From: Pholis gunnellus
Lineage: Eukaryota > Chordata > Actinopteri > Perciformes > Pholidae
Direction of reading: 5' to 3'
DNA: 64,000 nt
Assembly: GCA_910591455.2 (NCBI GenBank)
Contig: OU342806.1
Span: forward strand, 21,766,535 to 21,830,534
In this document: positions 36,887 through 51,046 of the stretch, one piece after another
Layout of the letters: each line of letters opens with the position of its first letter
Numbering within the stretch: position 1 is the first letter of the stretch
Notes under the pieces: generated by a model
Told to the model about the DNA's origin: nothing
The model's database searches: none
What the model saw: only the letters and a program-made list of their open reading frames with translations
Program-made: the position numbers and the translations under genes

Positions 36887-38070
36887 GTTCACATATGACA
36901 GGGACAGACATTTCAAGGTTGTGCTGCAAGCTGCTTCTCCCTCTTTTCCTTTCCCTCCCCTTTCTCTTCCACAGAGATGTCTTTTCCACTAGGTCAGCAT
37001 TAAAATCAGGTCTTAAGGAAAGTGACATTAGCGATGATAAATGAGTTACATGTTTCATTAATCACCCAGCTGAAAGCTGTGCGGAGAGAGGGAGGAAGGA
37101 TGAGGCGAGAGGGATGAGGGGGAGCGCTCTCGTGCTCCTTTGGCCTCTTCTTTGTTTGTCGAGGCGAGCGGCGGATGATTTACGCGAGCCGGACGTAAAA
37201 CGAACACGTCAAAAAAAAAAAAAAAAACTGCTATCAAAGTGACAAAGTCAAATAGTTGCGGAGCTTCCAGTTTCCAGGGAATAATTACATTCAGTCACAC
37301 ATTCCATTTTGTCGTTAGTTGAAAAGCCCCGGCAGTAATTATGTGAGTTGAATGCTCTCAACGTGGACAAGCTGAGCCAATTAGCGAGTCGGGGAAATCA
37401 TTTCAGCAGCAAACACCTCCATTTACTTGTCTGGCCCTCGCCCTCGTACCCTGCTGCGTCTGCCTGGTGACGAGAGTGCAGAATGCCGCTGCCGGGCGTC
37501 TTTGATGGAATGAGAGCGCGTTGTGTTTAGCTTTGATCTCACGGATCCTTCACAAAACTCTTCACAGTGTGAACTATAGGAGCGATCGTGTCATTATGAC
37601 GACTATTGCAGCGAGGCGAATGTCTTGCATATAAGCACTGCGGGTTGTGTCGAAAGGTTTCCAGGGTATTTTTTTGCAAAGAATTTAAAATGGGTCGTGT
37701 AATTAAAATGCCATTAAAGCTCATTCACTTGCTGTGATTTAACACAAGGAATACGAGCAATACGGAGGTTTTTGCTGTGACACATTTTAAAGTTCATTCC
37801 TGTTCCTGTTAACCAGACAAAGAATTTTTCAGGGTGAAGAAATACACAGGATTTGTTTGGCATTATGTGTAAACCACTGTGCTGGAAAAATGGAGGGGAT
37901 TAGGGTTTATCAGTTTATAAGGTGTCTGAATGTTATCAGTTGCATCTGGAATATGTTGTTCTTTTTTTGTGGAATATTTCTTCCTCTTTAACTTCCAGGT
38001 CTTAGTGCCGGTCTGATTCCACCGAAACGCCGATGTGAAATGAGAAAAATCAAAACCTGAACTTTGTGTC
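36885..38070. other. intron 2, repeat-poor; possible regulatory block
   Basis: 37230-37500 is unique-looking with several TAAT/ATTA cores and balanced composition, the look of a conserved non-coding element. A poly-A run of 17 is at 37210-37226. The enhancer idea is inference. Confidence 0.35.
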
Positions 38071-38188
38071 AAGTGCCAAGAAAACGTGTGTTAGCATGCT
38101 AACGCGCTACACTAAGAGATCAGACATGGTACACAGTTTAACATCAGCAGTCTGTCAATAGCATTTAGATTAAGAGCAGCTGTGCGTG
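38071..38188 (+). repeat. interspersed repeat family R3, copy 2 (partial)
   Basis: Shares 'gcatgctaacgcgcta' and the following block with 25395-25640; ends directly where the next MITE begins. Confidence 0.5.
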
Positions 38189-38580
38189 ATGCCTAATTTA
38201 TACTTCTGTGGAAACGCTTGCACAGAGCTGCAGAGAAGGATTGCGGAGCTTGCAGAGAGCTCCTCCCGAAACATGTGACCAAGAGTCAGGCACTGCGGAC
38301 GCCCCAGAAGATTGATTGGACATCAGAACCGGTAGATGGGAGTTCCGCACAATCTTACTGATTCTACATACAGGAGCTCCTCATCATCCAACTCTTCCAT
38401 GATTGTTTTTCCAGCCATTGAGTTGTGTTGGACCAATCTTGTATGGAACTGTTGAATCACGCCTATCAAACAAATCAAAGACGGCCTCTTAAAGGATTTG
38501 AAATCAGCGGGTCCAGAGGTGCCTGCATCTGCCAGCTAAAAACACAAAGGTGCACAGTTGCAGGAGTATAAATCAGGCAT
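38189..38580. mobile_element. 392-bp MITE with about 20-bp inverted ends
   Basis: ATGCCTAATTTATACTTCTG at 38189-38208 pairs with CAGGAGTATAAATCAGGCAT at 38561-38580 (two mismatches in 20). The interior has no ORF. Target duplication is not clear, so the superfamily is not assigned. Confidence 0.65.
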
Positions 38581-39936
<1,356 letters not shown>

Positions 39937-40069
39937 TGCGCTGGTACCGTCCCACGAGACCAGGTGAGCAGCGAGCATGAGGGAAGATGCTTTAATTGCT
40001 TTTTCCTCCTTTTTCCTGCAGCTCTCCCTCATTCCATCCTTCGGTGTCTGTCTTAGCCAGCATGGCAGT

Positions 40070-40072
<3 letters not shown>

Positions 40073-40131
<59 letters not shown>
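40073..40131. repeat. (AC)n microsatellite, 59 bp
   Basis: Uninterrupted; inverted relative to the GT tract 137 bp to the left. Confidence 0.98.
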
Positions 40132-40132
<1 letters not shown>

Positions 40133-43100
40133 CAGTGCTGCTGCAGACGGTTTCAGTGATTTCAATCAAGTTGGGGTCAAGTGTTTGCTTGCCGAACAGT
40201 ATTAATACAGTCAGAGCCAATGAATATCTTTCTGTCTGAGGGTTCTAGAGGTTTATAGCAGGACGGCATCCACCGGACCCCTCACAGATCCTCCCGGTGC
40301 AGCGTTTGAACGAATTTCAATCCTCGACATTTTGTGTTCTTTTGTCCGTTTTTCCTCAGTGTCTCTGCTTCAAGTAATAAAGATGCTCTGTTGCTGGTTA
40401 CACCAGCGGTTATACACCGCTAAGGGCATGCAGATATAAAACTAGATAGGTGCACTCAGTAGAGTGCAATTCTCCACCTGGTGTGTCCGCAACGACCGCC
40501 GCTGTATTGTGTGATTAAATGAATACAACCCACAATTGGCTAACCCCCCCAACTAGACACAAATGGCCTTTAAGGCCTCGTAAAACACTGCATTCAAACT
40601 CAAAGTCGTTGTATTATAAACGCAGTACAATGCTGATGAAAACAACGAAATCCGACTGGCAGCGAGGTACTCAGCATGCGTGTACTGCTAGTTCTGTTAG
40701 CTGTTAGTTATAAGCCAAACATACCGTCCAAAGCACTAAAAGTGAACTGCTTCAGCCCCGCTGTGTCTCTGGCCGCAGAGCAGTGGTTTGGGGTTGGCGG
40801 TGCACTCAGCTGCGTCACTAGCTGCCCCTACGGACCAGGGGCCAGTCAAGAGTAGCCGCTGAGAAATCAGCAAGCGGTCAGTTAAAGTATAAGACAGGTG
40901 CTTTGAGAAAGTGTTAGTCACACAGCGACCACGAGAGGTCCTTGAGCGTGCAGCCTTAACGGGTCCCCACAAAATATCACAGTTTGCTGCAGCAGAATGC
41001 GAGATTAGCTGCGGACAGACACAGAGGTCCACGCTCACTCACAAATGCACACGCGCACGCAATCGCATCGTCCCTCTGGTGGAGATGATAAAGATGGGGA
41101 GCTATACTGTGTGCTGTGATTAATTAATGAGTTCACTAGTAAAGTGTCTGTTACCAGATTGATTATGATGAAGCTATAAACATCTATTCAGTTTGCTTGT
41201 ACAACAGAAAAGCAGGGACGCATAGTTGCATCTGGGGAACGCTAGAGGTTAGGTTCAAGATTAGAATTATGACATTCAGCTGTTAATGTTCAGGCTAAAC
41301 AAATGTCCCCACCTGTCTTGTGTTATTATTAAAGCATTGGAAGGTTTTTAGATGGTTATGTTTCCTCTCTGCATTCGATGCAGTATAATGAAAATGCTGT
41401 TTTGTTTCTTGTAAACAAGTTTAAAGTTCATAGTGAGCTGTTGGATGGACGGTCCAGGACTTTAAAGGTGAAAACACCTACAAGGAGGATTTATCTGGCA
41501 TTTTGTGCTGTGTTGAAGTTCACTATCTCCCCTTTGAATGGACTTTAAGCCACGGAAGAAGGGATTAGAGTGTGAATGTCATTGGCTGCACATGAAATGT
41601 GTTTCCTGAGAATCCTTTCATTTTTTACGGTCCACTCGCTTCCTCCGAAGCACGGCGTCTGCCCCCCCAAATCACTTCCAAACAGCTCCCTCGTTAGGCC
41701 GACATATTGCTCCCATTCCCAGCCAGAGTCATTTCAATTAGCTAATGAGAGCAGGGCAGGGAGGAGGCTCAGCGCTCCTCTGATCCTCAAGGTTGCTGGA
41801 CGGAGGGAGAGGGAGCACTTTGTGTAATCTCCACTGAAGGGGTGATTACGTTCAGTAGCCACTACAGGAGAGGAATTAGCCGGCGAACTGATGTGGCGAG
41901 AGAAAGGACAGCTGGGAAAGAGAGGGAGAGCGATATGGAAAAGGTTCATCCTCTCAGTGAGGAGAGCAGAGACACTTTTATCAACGCTCAGACAAAACCA
42001 AAAGTCCAACTGTAATCTAAACCATTTTTACAGTCAAATATGTTCAAAGTTCTTATTTATTTTGGATTTTTATACGACGGAGCAGTGCACTACTTGGCGT
42101 ATTTTCCATCAAGCTAACATGCAACATGAGACATCCGTCCATGTTTGAAGATAAGAAGGAGACATTAACTGGAATGCTAATGTGTAATGTTGCGTATTAG
42201 GCTGCTGTCTGGCTCTTTGTCAGTGTCACCGCTGGCCAAAGATAAGAACTGTGACTATTACTGCTTTATGCAAATACAGTTTAAAAAAAGAATTCCATTG
42301 GCTATATGTAAAAAAAAAAAGAAAAAAAATCTCTTTCTATGTTGAGCGAACAGCCTTCAAGCTGGTTAATACAGAGACGGGGGTCACTGTGATGAAATCA
42401 AATTATAGGAACTGAAAATGAAAAAAGGACATGATGTACAGACACGACTCATGCTTGTAAATAAGATAATAAAATGTAAATAAGAAACATGCTACGTAAT
42501 TTCAGTCGGACGTTTAAGCATAAACAAAGGAGAAAAATATCAATATCAATCGAGCAAAATTATTTGCGGAATTTATTGTTGAAATGTGGACCCATACAGT
42601 TGCCCTATCCCCCTTAGTTACAAGTTTGATACAAAAAAAAAACTGGCGACGCTTGTTAGTTGGCAGAATATCTCAAACTTCAACTGTGTGAGAGACCAAG
42701 TGTTTCTTTTTTTAAGGTTTAGACTATGCGCTTTTAAGAAGGTTTTTTTACGTTAAAATATGGGTCCATTTGTAATTTTCTCATGAGCTAATGCACTTGG
42801 TCTGATGGGAAAAAAAAAATCGACTGCATTAATCCAAAATTCCTGAACATTTTCAATCACAAAAAACATCATTTGACAGTATTGTCGAGAGACATTTAGA
42901 GGAAGTCGCCCGTGGAGGACGTATGGGCTCTATAAGTGCTCTCTGTTTTACAGCGCAAGTGTGTGTGTGTGTGTGTGTGTGTATTTGATCTCTATATGCG
43001 TTTATGAATGTCTAATATAACTAAATAATAAAATAACACCGCTAAGCACAGATGACTCCATCTGCTGTGCTGCTTCCCCGCTGAGAGGACAATGAAGCTT

Positions 43101-44971
43101 TTCCTTCCTCCACATCTTTCTATCTATCTCACTCTCAATTTAATGGCCCATTGGCCAGCCAGAGGAGGCCCCTAAAAAGATTAATCCACAGCTCAGCCTG
43201 GGGGTGATTCAGTCCACGGGAAAGCTGCTGGAGCTCTTTAACTGTACGAGGTTGGAGGGAAGGGAAATGTAAATGAAGTGAACCGACGAGAAGCGGGTGT
43301 AATGGCCTCCTGCTACACGGTGGATTCATGTCAGCTAGAAGAGTCGCAGCTTGTGTTTGCTGGTTGATCCAAAACCATCTCAGTGGAATTACACAGAAGA
43401 AGGATCCAGTTATGTGCTCGGTAACGCGACGTACTACATTAGGAGAACAATCACCTGTCCGTAGACGGACCGTCTCTGATTTCCCTCAACTGTAAAACAG
43501 GTTAAGCACAGCTGAGAGGGATGTTTGGCCTTTTATGTCTCAATTGAATTTTACGTGGTGGAAAATGAAAAATGTTTGAGGGCAGATCCTGGTGCCGATG
43601 TGATACCTGAATTTCAACACCATGCAAAAATGCCTTTCAAACCTCTCAAAACATCCTATTTGGAGAAAATAATAAGGTATGAGTATGAATGTAAGTTTAC
43701 ATGTACATGGGAACTATTATTCCAGCTTTAGACGACCTTTTGTCATGATGTTGATCACATTACGGCAACATGATGTGTCGTATTGTGAGACCAGAGAAAC
43801 TGTTGCACAACCAGAAGTCTTGCATTTCTGAACCTGTCTCGACGGCTATCTAGCCGTCGAGCAAAGGCGCTCGAACTGCTGCCGCATTTAACAGAGCGAC
43901 TCTTTGGGCTTGACCTCATGTTTTCATGCTCCGGGATACTGAGTGGAAACTGTAATTTTCTTCAGGGATCAGTGAAGAATCACATTATTACCTTGATAGA
44001 ACCGCGTGTTTATGTAAGGTACATCAGCCTCCCCGCTTCTTTTCTGTTTTATTCTCTGAAAATGCATCCAAGCTTTCAAAAAGGAGCGTCGAGTTCAGGT
44101 GTTGCAGGTTTCTGCTCCACTGCACCCCTGGGTGACATACTGTATGCTGGGCTGGTGTTTCAGCCTTTTTTTTACAGCTTGGAAAAGCATGACGCCAACG
44201 TCACAGGACGGACCGTTTGGTTCAACGGACTCCGGGCTCCGCAATTTCACTCGCACCATTTTACAGTGTGTTTCCAAACGACTGCCTACACAACTTCACA
44301 CTCTTCCACCCTTCACGTCAACGCACAATTCTATAGCCATGAATATTCATGAGTGCAGTCTCCAAGGTGCAGTGACACAAACGTACCGCACAGCTTCTTT
44401 TGTCTGCTGCTGCTTTGTTCTCGCCGTGGTTCCTGTCTCGTATCGAGACCTGCCTCCTGGAAATATTACAGTCTCGGATCTGGTTATCAAAGGTCATAGC
44501 GAGCGTTGTAGGAATGGATGTATGTATAATTTATGTTTGTGCATTCATATCACATTCTCCCTCATAATGAAACTAGTGCCTTTTCCTGTTCCTTTCATTT
44601 CCTGTTCCTATTACCATTTTGCATCCAAACCCCCTTTGCCAAAACATGTTTCTAAGGTTAGATAAGGATGCATACAGTATTTATGTTGCATTCAGTTGTG
44701 TTGTGGTTGTAAGTAATGTCAGTGCCTTTTAAAGCAAACTTCATGGAATAAATATCAAAAACTGATAAAACGTCAATTAATAATAAACAGCAAAAATGTT
44801 GATAAACTTGATATATTTTGACTTATTGGCTGGTTTCCTTTATTTGCAATGATGGTGAAGAGTCTCCTTTAGCCGTGCGCTGTTGGTCGGACAAAACAAG
44901 ACATTTGAAGACCTTCCCTCAGGTGAAACAACTGATCAATTATTCAAATCCATTCTTAAACTTGTATTCTC
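40132..44971. other. intron 2, unassigned
   Basis: Only a GT run (42958-42982), short A runs near 42310 and 42810, and a short palindrome (43838-43861) were noticed. Overlapping ORFs at 43918-44665 have no recognisable domain. Confidence 0.4.
43838..43861. repeat. 24-bp palindrome, 11-bp arms
   Basis: CTCGACGGCTA at 43838-43848 and TAGCCGTCGAG at 43851-43861 are exact reverse complements separated by TC. Confidence 0.85.
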
Positions 44972-45340
44972 TCTACTGACCATCTCACTTGATTTATTAC
45001 CTCAGTAAACATGAGGTTATGGTTTCAATCGCTAGTATCAAGTCTTCTTCAATACAGCATGATGTTCATTTAGTAAACGATGGTCCATTTAGAGTCAAAT
45101 GGACCATATAGCGGAGTATGCTTTAGGGCGGGGCTACCTTGTGATTGACAGGTTGCTAATGCTACCAGAGCCGTACGTCTCTACGTCACTGGCCCGCCGT
45201 TCAATATTGTAACTTCCGTTCACACTGGTTGCAAAAAGCCAAGATGGCCAAGACTCGAACTCGAGGCTTCAAAACGGCAGTGAAGAAACCAACGGGTCAC
45301 GACCCGATGACCACGTCCACTTCTTAGATACAGTCTGTGG
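44972..45340 (+). repeat. interspersed repeat family R1, copy 3
   Basis: Shares the R1 core with 1621-1828 and 8830-9299 and ends in 'tacagtctgtgg', matching the end of the long copy with one change. It has 'actcgaactcgaggcttc' in its right half. Confidence 0.75.
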
Positions 45341-45468
45341 CTGGAACATTGAGCATTGCATGTGTGTCAGCAGGTGCAGAAATAAAGAGATTTTTTTAAC
45401 AGCGGTACATCGTGACACCATGACAATCAAGGTCACATTCCAACTGTCCACACCTCTGGGATTTACTC

Positions 45469-45504
<36 letters not shown>

Positions 45505-46754
45505 TCCAAACTGTCACTACAGCGTGGAGGGTTGCGCTCCGACCGTAACCTTGTTTCTCTCTGACTTTTCTTTCTTCTAGACTCCGTTCCTACTCTGTAG
45601 CTCAGGTTTATGCTGCTGATGTGACATTTACCTTTGTGCACACAATAGTTATTTTCTGTGTGCAGTAGTTCGGTCTGTTGTTTTTATAATATTCAGATGT
45701 TGGCATGGTTTTTAAACCACGCTTGCTGAAATGCAGCTTTAGTGTTTTCTTGACGTTTACAGTATCCAGCTACAGAAGTCTTGGTGGTAAATTAATCATT
45801 TTACTATCTATCTGGCCAACAGACACCAGCGGAAGAATGTGTTTGCTTACATTGGCACTTTGGCAAATGTACAGTGCCGTTGAATGCGCATTGTTCTTGA
45901 AAATGTCCCCCGTTTTAATTAATGTTCACTTTCTGAGTGGAAACACGGTAAATGTCAAAATATTGCAAAACAAAATGTTATGCTTTGGCTGTGGCAGAAA
46001 AGTTGATATATCGCCAAACAAATGCGTTTATGAATTTAAATGATTTAAATGTCACTCAAGCTTCCACTGAAGAGCTGAAAACATCGGATCTGTGTGGAGC
46101 GATGAGGAGACCGTAACCTCCCTCACATTAATACATGAAAGAAACAGGAATGTCATAGTTCCATCATGTTTTTTTGAGCTTTGACTGGAACTCTTTTAAT
46201 TACATCACCTCATTGCGGTTTATTGGAACCGACTGGAGAATTAGCTCCACCAGCTGTTTATCTCAATGCACCCAATTCCTACGTTTGTACCGGCAGTGGA
46301 TGGAAACGCGCGTTAATTCTCATTCTGTGCCACATACTACTTATTCCACGGATTCTTTGAGATCAGCGGTCTGCACTCTGCCTTCTCTCTGCGTCTCTCC
46401 TGCTGGTCTTCAGCCTTCATGAAAAACTTGACGGGGTCAGAGAGCTGTGATGGGGGTCAACAGCAATCTGTCATTGTCCCGTCGTGCTGAGACGGAGAGA
46501 ACGAGGACTGTGTTCAATTAATATGGGGAGAAGAATTGGGAGACACAACAAAAATGAATTGCAGACAGAAAGAAAAGAGACATTTTACTAGAAATCTGCT
46601 GGGAAGAAGAGAAGAGATGTACAGAAGTAAATATAAAGGTTGGCCTCCACCCAAATACAATGAAAGCAAATGGAGTTTAGTTTGAGGTTCATCAAAACAT
46701 GTGTGGACATGTTTGTATTTTTTTTTGCCTAAGTGTATGGCCACACTGTGTGTG

Positions 46755-46790
<36 letters not shown>

Positions 46791-49689
46791 GGTAACTATG
46801 TTAATTTATCTCAGACAGAGATTTGTCTTGTTTTCGCCTCCATTAATAGGCTTTGTTCCAACATAAAAACGACAGATCGCCTGGAGTGAAGAAGATCTGA
46901 GGCTCTCTGTAAGCTTTATGTGTGTGTGTCTGTAGGTGTGTGTGTGTGTGTGTGTGTATGTGTGTGTGCGTGAGACCAGCACACGCTCTAAGCATGTCAA
47001 CAGTCCTAGTCAAATATTAATGCGAGTCTCGTATGTCGGCTCTCAGCGGGCTGCTGCTGTTTTCGGCCCCTCAATAACTGACAATATTACTGTATAGCAC
47101 GGCTCACTATAGAGGATTATACACACTTCAATTGGCAGCTGACGCTTAGGCTTTAACTGTGTGTTTGCATGAGGAGGGCGGCTGTGCGGTCTGAGCCTAT
47201 GTGTTCTTCGTTGATAGCAAGTTTCTTTTGGGTTTATGTGATTTCTGTTGCTGTGTTTATATTTTATTCATTTATGATTATTTTATTATTAGTTTTCTTG
47301 TATTTGTTTATATCCCTCATTTGGGATATAGATCTGGTTACACGCTCTCTCTGTGGGGCTGGCTTTATACCTGAGGCCTGAAAATACAGCCCCCCATCTG
47401 TTTAAATCTGTTTACTCTAGAGTTGTAACTTGGTTCAATAGCAATATATATATGGAACAATGAATGTGTCTGTGTATCCAAAGTCTGACATTCTAACCTT
47501 CTTCCTCTGTGCCCCGGTGCTCTATTGTTTTCCAAAAAATCAAAACCACATCACCGAGCCACACTGTTGAACTCGTTGACACGCTCCTTCATTACAGTCG
47601 TTTGTCTTTCCTTACTAGCAGTGTTACCAAGGAACTGTGTCCCCGAGCTACTCTCCAGAGACAAAAATTGTAGTCGTTGGGTCGCCGTGCGACCCGGCCT
47701 GCAAGCACAATTTCGTATCCTACGGATATTTTAGTAAATACATCGGATCAGATTCCGTATCGGAGAGAGAAAGAGAGAAAACGTTACGTCTCCATTCCCG
47801 AAACTTCAAGGGAAGACATCTAAACACAAAATTATTCAGAATTTCAGTCGTCGGTTACAATATTTTTCAACAGCTAAACAATTATTAGTTTTTCCTCTTA
47901 AGGTACAGTAATACCAACATGTGTCTGCCTGCGCGTACATGTATTTTGTGTGTGAAGAATGTTTTGCTTTGTGTTCTCTGTTTTCCCACCCTTCTCTCGT
48001 GATTCATCTTTCCCTCTCTCATTTCCTCTTCCCGTGCATCTCCTCTTTGTTCCCTCTCCTGGCATCGAGCGTACATTATGTTACATTCAGAGCACTTGCA
48101 GAGAAACGCTCTTGAGACATACTGCATGCATCTTCTCATTTGTCCTTCAAGGCCAGCCTGCACCCTCCACATAAACACGAGTCTGTTGCTGTTTTAGAGT
48201 CCTTCTGAGCTTTGTGCTTCAGCAGAAGGTGAGTGAAAATGGTTAAAGGGTGATGGCCACCGCGCATATTTGTATTCATGAAAACGACAGGAATCTGCTG
48301 AGGGGTGTTTTCGAGAGTGGAAAAGTGTTGAGATATCGTTTTACCAGCGTTTCTGTTTATATGTGAAAGCACACCAGCTCTTGTGCTCTCATTAAAGTAT
48401 AATACAGACAAATGGTACAGGAGGCGATGTTAAGGTTGTGTATGCACATGCACAAGCACGCTCTGCAGCATTGTCTATGTTATGGAGGAATAATTTAACA
48501 AGGTTGTGGTCTCTGCACTCTAATCCCGAACGCTGGCAATTACTGGGTGTATGGATTCCTCTCTCTCTTGCTCTTTGTCCTCTTTGTGCGGTTACCATTA
48601 ATGGAGTAGGTAGCATTCAGATCCTTGACTTAAAGAATAAAACTGATGTTATTCTACAGTATAATTTTCTGGTTTTCACCACATCCCTTGAAAAGACCAA
48701 AATCAACAATGTGGTCGTCGGTCTAAATAGGTTCTGACTTACCTTCCCTATCCGTGGCCCTCTGCTCGCAGCCCACCGGTTCTTATTGAAGACACCTCAC
48801 AAACATAGGCTGCGGTCAAAAAAGTTCAAAAAATGACTTCCAAATTTCTATTCTGAACCACTTTTCCTCAACGTCATGAGGCCAAGGAAAGATGTGACGG
48901 AGAATTCATAAGGATTTAAGAAAAGACAACCGTGGTGCTCAGAGAATCCGACTCCACTAAGCTACGTAATTATGATGTGCCGGTAAAACTACATCTAAGT
49001 TGGACTACAAAAAGTGCATTTTACGCTGCTGCCGTACATTCTGAATGAAACCGCGATGGGTGAAGAAGAGACACCACTACTGCTGTCCCACTTTACAATC
49101 AGCACTGCTCCCAGTAGAACACACAAACTAAAACTGACAATTCATTCATGTGCAATGTTAATTTAACTGTTCAATATCAACGTTTCCTACGTGTAATAAT
49201 GTGAATTTAGCCGGATCAGTTATATTTAGCTTGTTTACTGTTTGATTATTTATGATAGGCCGAGCTTCGTTTTGTTTTTTATTCATTTGTTGCATGTTTG
49301 AAATAAATTCCTCGACAGCAGGGAGCCGGCTGTCCTCCGTGATGTGCCGGTAGCCGTTGTCCATCAGAAATGTGTCGAGCGGTGGGATGAAGAGCGTACA
49401 TGCCAATAAATACCCGCCATTGCTTAGTGTTTATATAGGAAAAACATATATATGTAGAATCAATTAGCACTCCACTTGCCGTTTCATGGAAAGTGTAGCC
49501 AGAAGGGATTGTTTCAGCTCGAAATGAGTCTGAAGCATCAACACTGTTGCTATGGTCACCTGCAGGTTAATATACGTTTAGCGAAAGTTTGTTGGAGGTC
49601 CCCTGATTTATGATTTCTATATCAGGTCAGGATTTTTTTGGGTGGGGCGTCTTTCATGGCTGGCTGTGTTAAAAACAAAGAATTTCCAC

Positions 49690-49734
<45 letters not shown>

Positions 49735-50252
49735 GTGGCCTGTGTTTCACCCTCACTCTGGGCTCGGCCCCTTGGCTGTTTCTCTGGTTGGTTGTGTCAC
49801 TGTGTTCTAGTTTGTTCTCGCAGCTGTTGGCCAATAAAAAGACCGAGGCATGATGGGAGTTTACCAAAGACAACATGTTCAGCCAAAGGCAAAAGCTTGA
49901 GGCAGAAATAACCAGAGTCTATGCCAGAGGCTGGAGTTGGGTTGGGTTCTACAACACACACACACACACACACAGAAACACTCTGCGTTCTGTGTTTAGT
50001 ATGAAAAATCACATACGCACACATATATATTCAAATGTATGGGCAGCTGCTGCATGCATACATGCATGTAAATTGTCTGGATGTATGTGTGAACACATCA
50101 TGCATACACAAACACGGCAAAGGTCAGAGGTCAGTGTGGCAGCCAGCTTCATGCTTCATGCCCCAAATGCATCTGGATCCAAACGCACACAATGTTGCTT
50201 CTTTTCTTTGTCTTCTTCTGTTTTGTATTTGTGTCATTGCTTCTCCTCTGAT
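45341..50252. other. intron 2, unassigned with microsatellites
   Basis: GT/CA runs at 45472-45502, 46747-46789, 46934-46970, 49694-49731 and 49953-49973. The AT-rich block 48780-49500 has short minus-strand ORFs without recognisable similarity. No gene. Confidence 0.45.
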
Positions 50253-50720
50253 GTCTTTGTGGGGACCAAAACCTCGAGAGTGGGTGATGTTTATATGAAG
50301 TGAGAACATTCTTTCTTCAAGCTAAGAATATTTTGGAAAGTGAAAACATGTTTGGAAAGTAAGAACAACTTGTTAAAAGTGAGCTCATTCCTGCTAGCGG
50401 AGGGTAACTTTGGCAAGTGAGCACATTTTGGAAAAGCTTGCATACAGTGAGAACACAATAGAAAAGTGAGGACATCTTTGAAAATCAAGGACATTTTAGA
50501 AAAATGAAGACATTTCTGGAAAGTAAGGACATGTTAGGAAATCAAAGCAGAGGGCAAATATTTGAAAGGTGGGTTTTTTGGAAAGACATTTTGGCCTCCT
50601 TACACCTTGAATTGTCTGTTTTAGCTTTAAGACTTGGTTTTAGGGTTAATATTAGAATTAGCTCACGGTCGGGGTTAGGGGCCAGGAAATAGGTCCTCAC
50701 AAGTATACGGGTACAAATGT
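50253..50720 (+). repeat. repeat with degenerate 'gtgaggacattttggaaa' array
   Basis: After 'gtctttgtggggacc', a loose tandem series of units of about 18-25 bp (variants of aagtgagaacatttt) runs from 50298 to about 50600. It is followed by 'ttttagggtta' and 'caagtatacgggtacaaatg'. This succession is typical of a common fish repeat, often next to CA tracts as here. Confidence 0.6.
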
Positions 50721-50804
50721 AGTACGTGGCTGTGCATGCAATCCACTATGATGGACAATTATCTCCTGATGTCATCACTTAAGCCTGCAGTAAAATGATC
50801 ATAC

Positions 50805-50805
<1 letters not shown>

Positions 50806-50884
<79 letters not shown>
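50806..50884. repeat. (AC)n microsatellite, 79 bp
   Basis: Uninterrupted AC run. Confidence 0.97.
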
Positions 50885-50885
<1 letters not shown>

Positions 50886-51002
50886 TGTTCATTGATCTGA
50901 GTGATGTGGAGTTTATTCCTAAAGGAATGCAGACAGAGCAACGGATCGATTGAGGCCACTGAGACGTTTCACAGCAGCGAGGGCCAGTGTGCTATCAGGG
51001 GA

Positions 51003-51003
<1 letters not shown>

Positions 51004-51043
<40 letters not shown>
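51004..51043. repeat. (AC)n microsatellite, 40 bp
   Basis: Pure AC run in the same orientation as the previous one. Confidence 0.96.

Positions 51044-51046
<3 letters not shown>

Noticed and set aside
43918..44665. Two overlapping plus-strand ORFs (144 and 188 codons) in different frames
   Set aside because: Neither resembles a known family; overlapping open frames without codon bias suggest chance.
50298..50600. Spaced repeats considered as a CRISPR-like array
   Set aside because: Units are degenerate and contiguous, with no constant repeat or unique spacers, and the genome is vertebrate.
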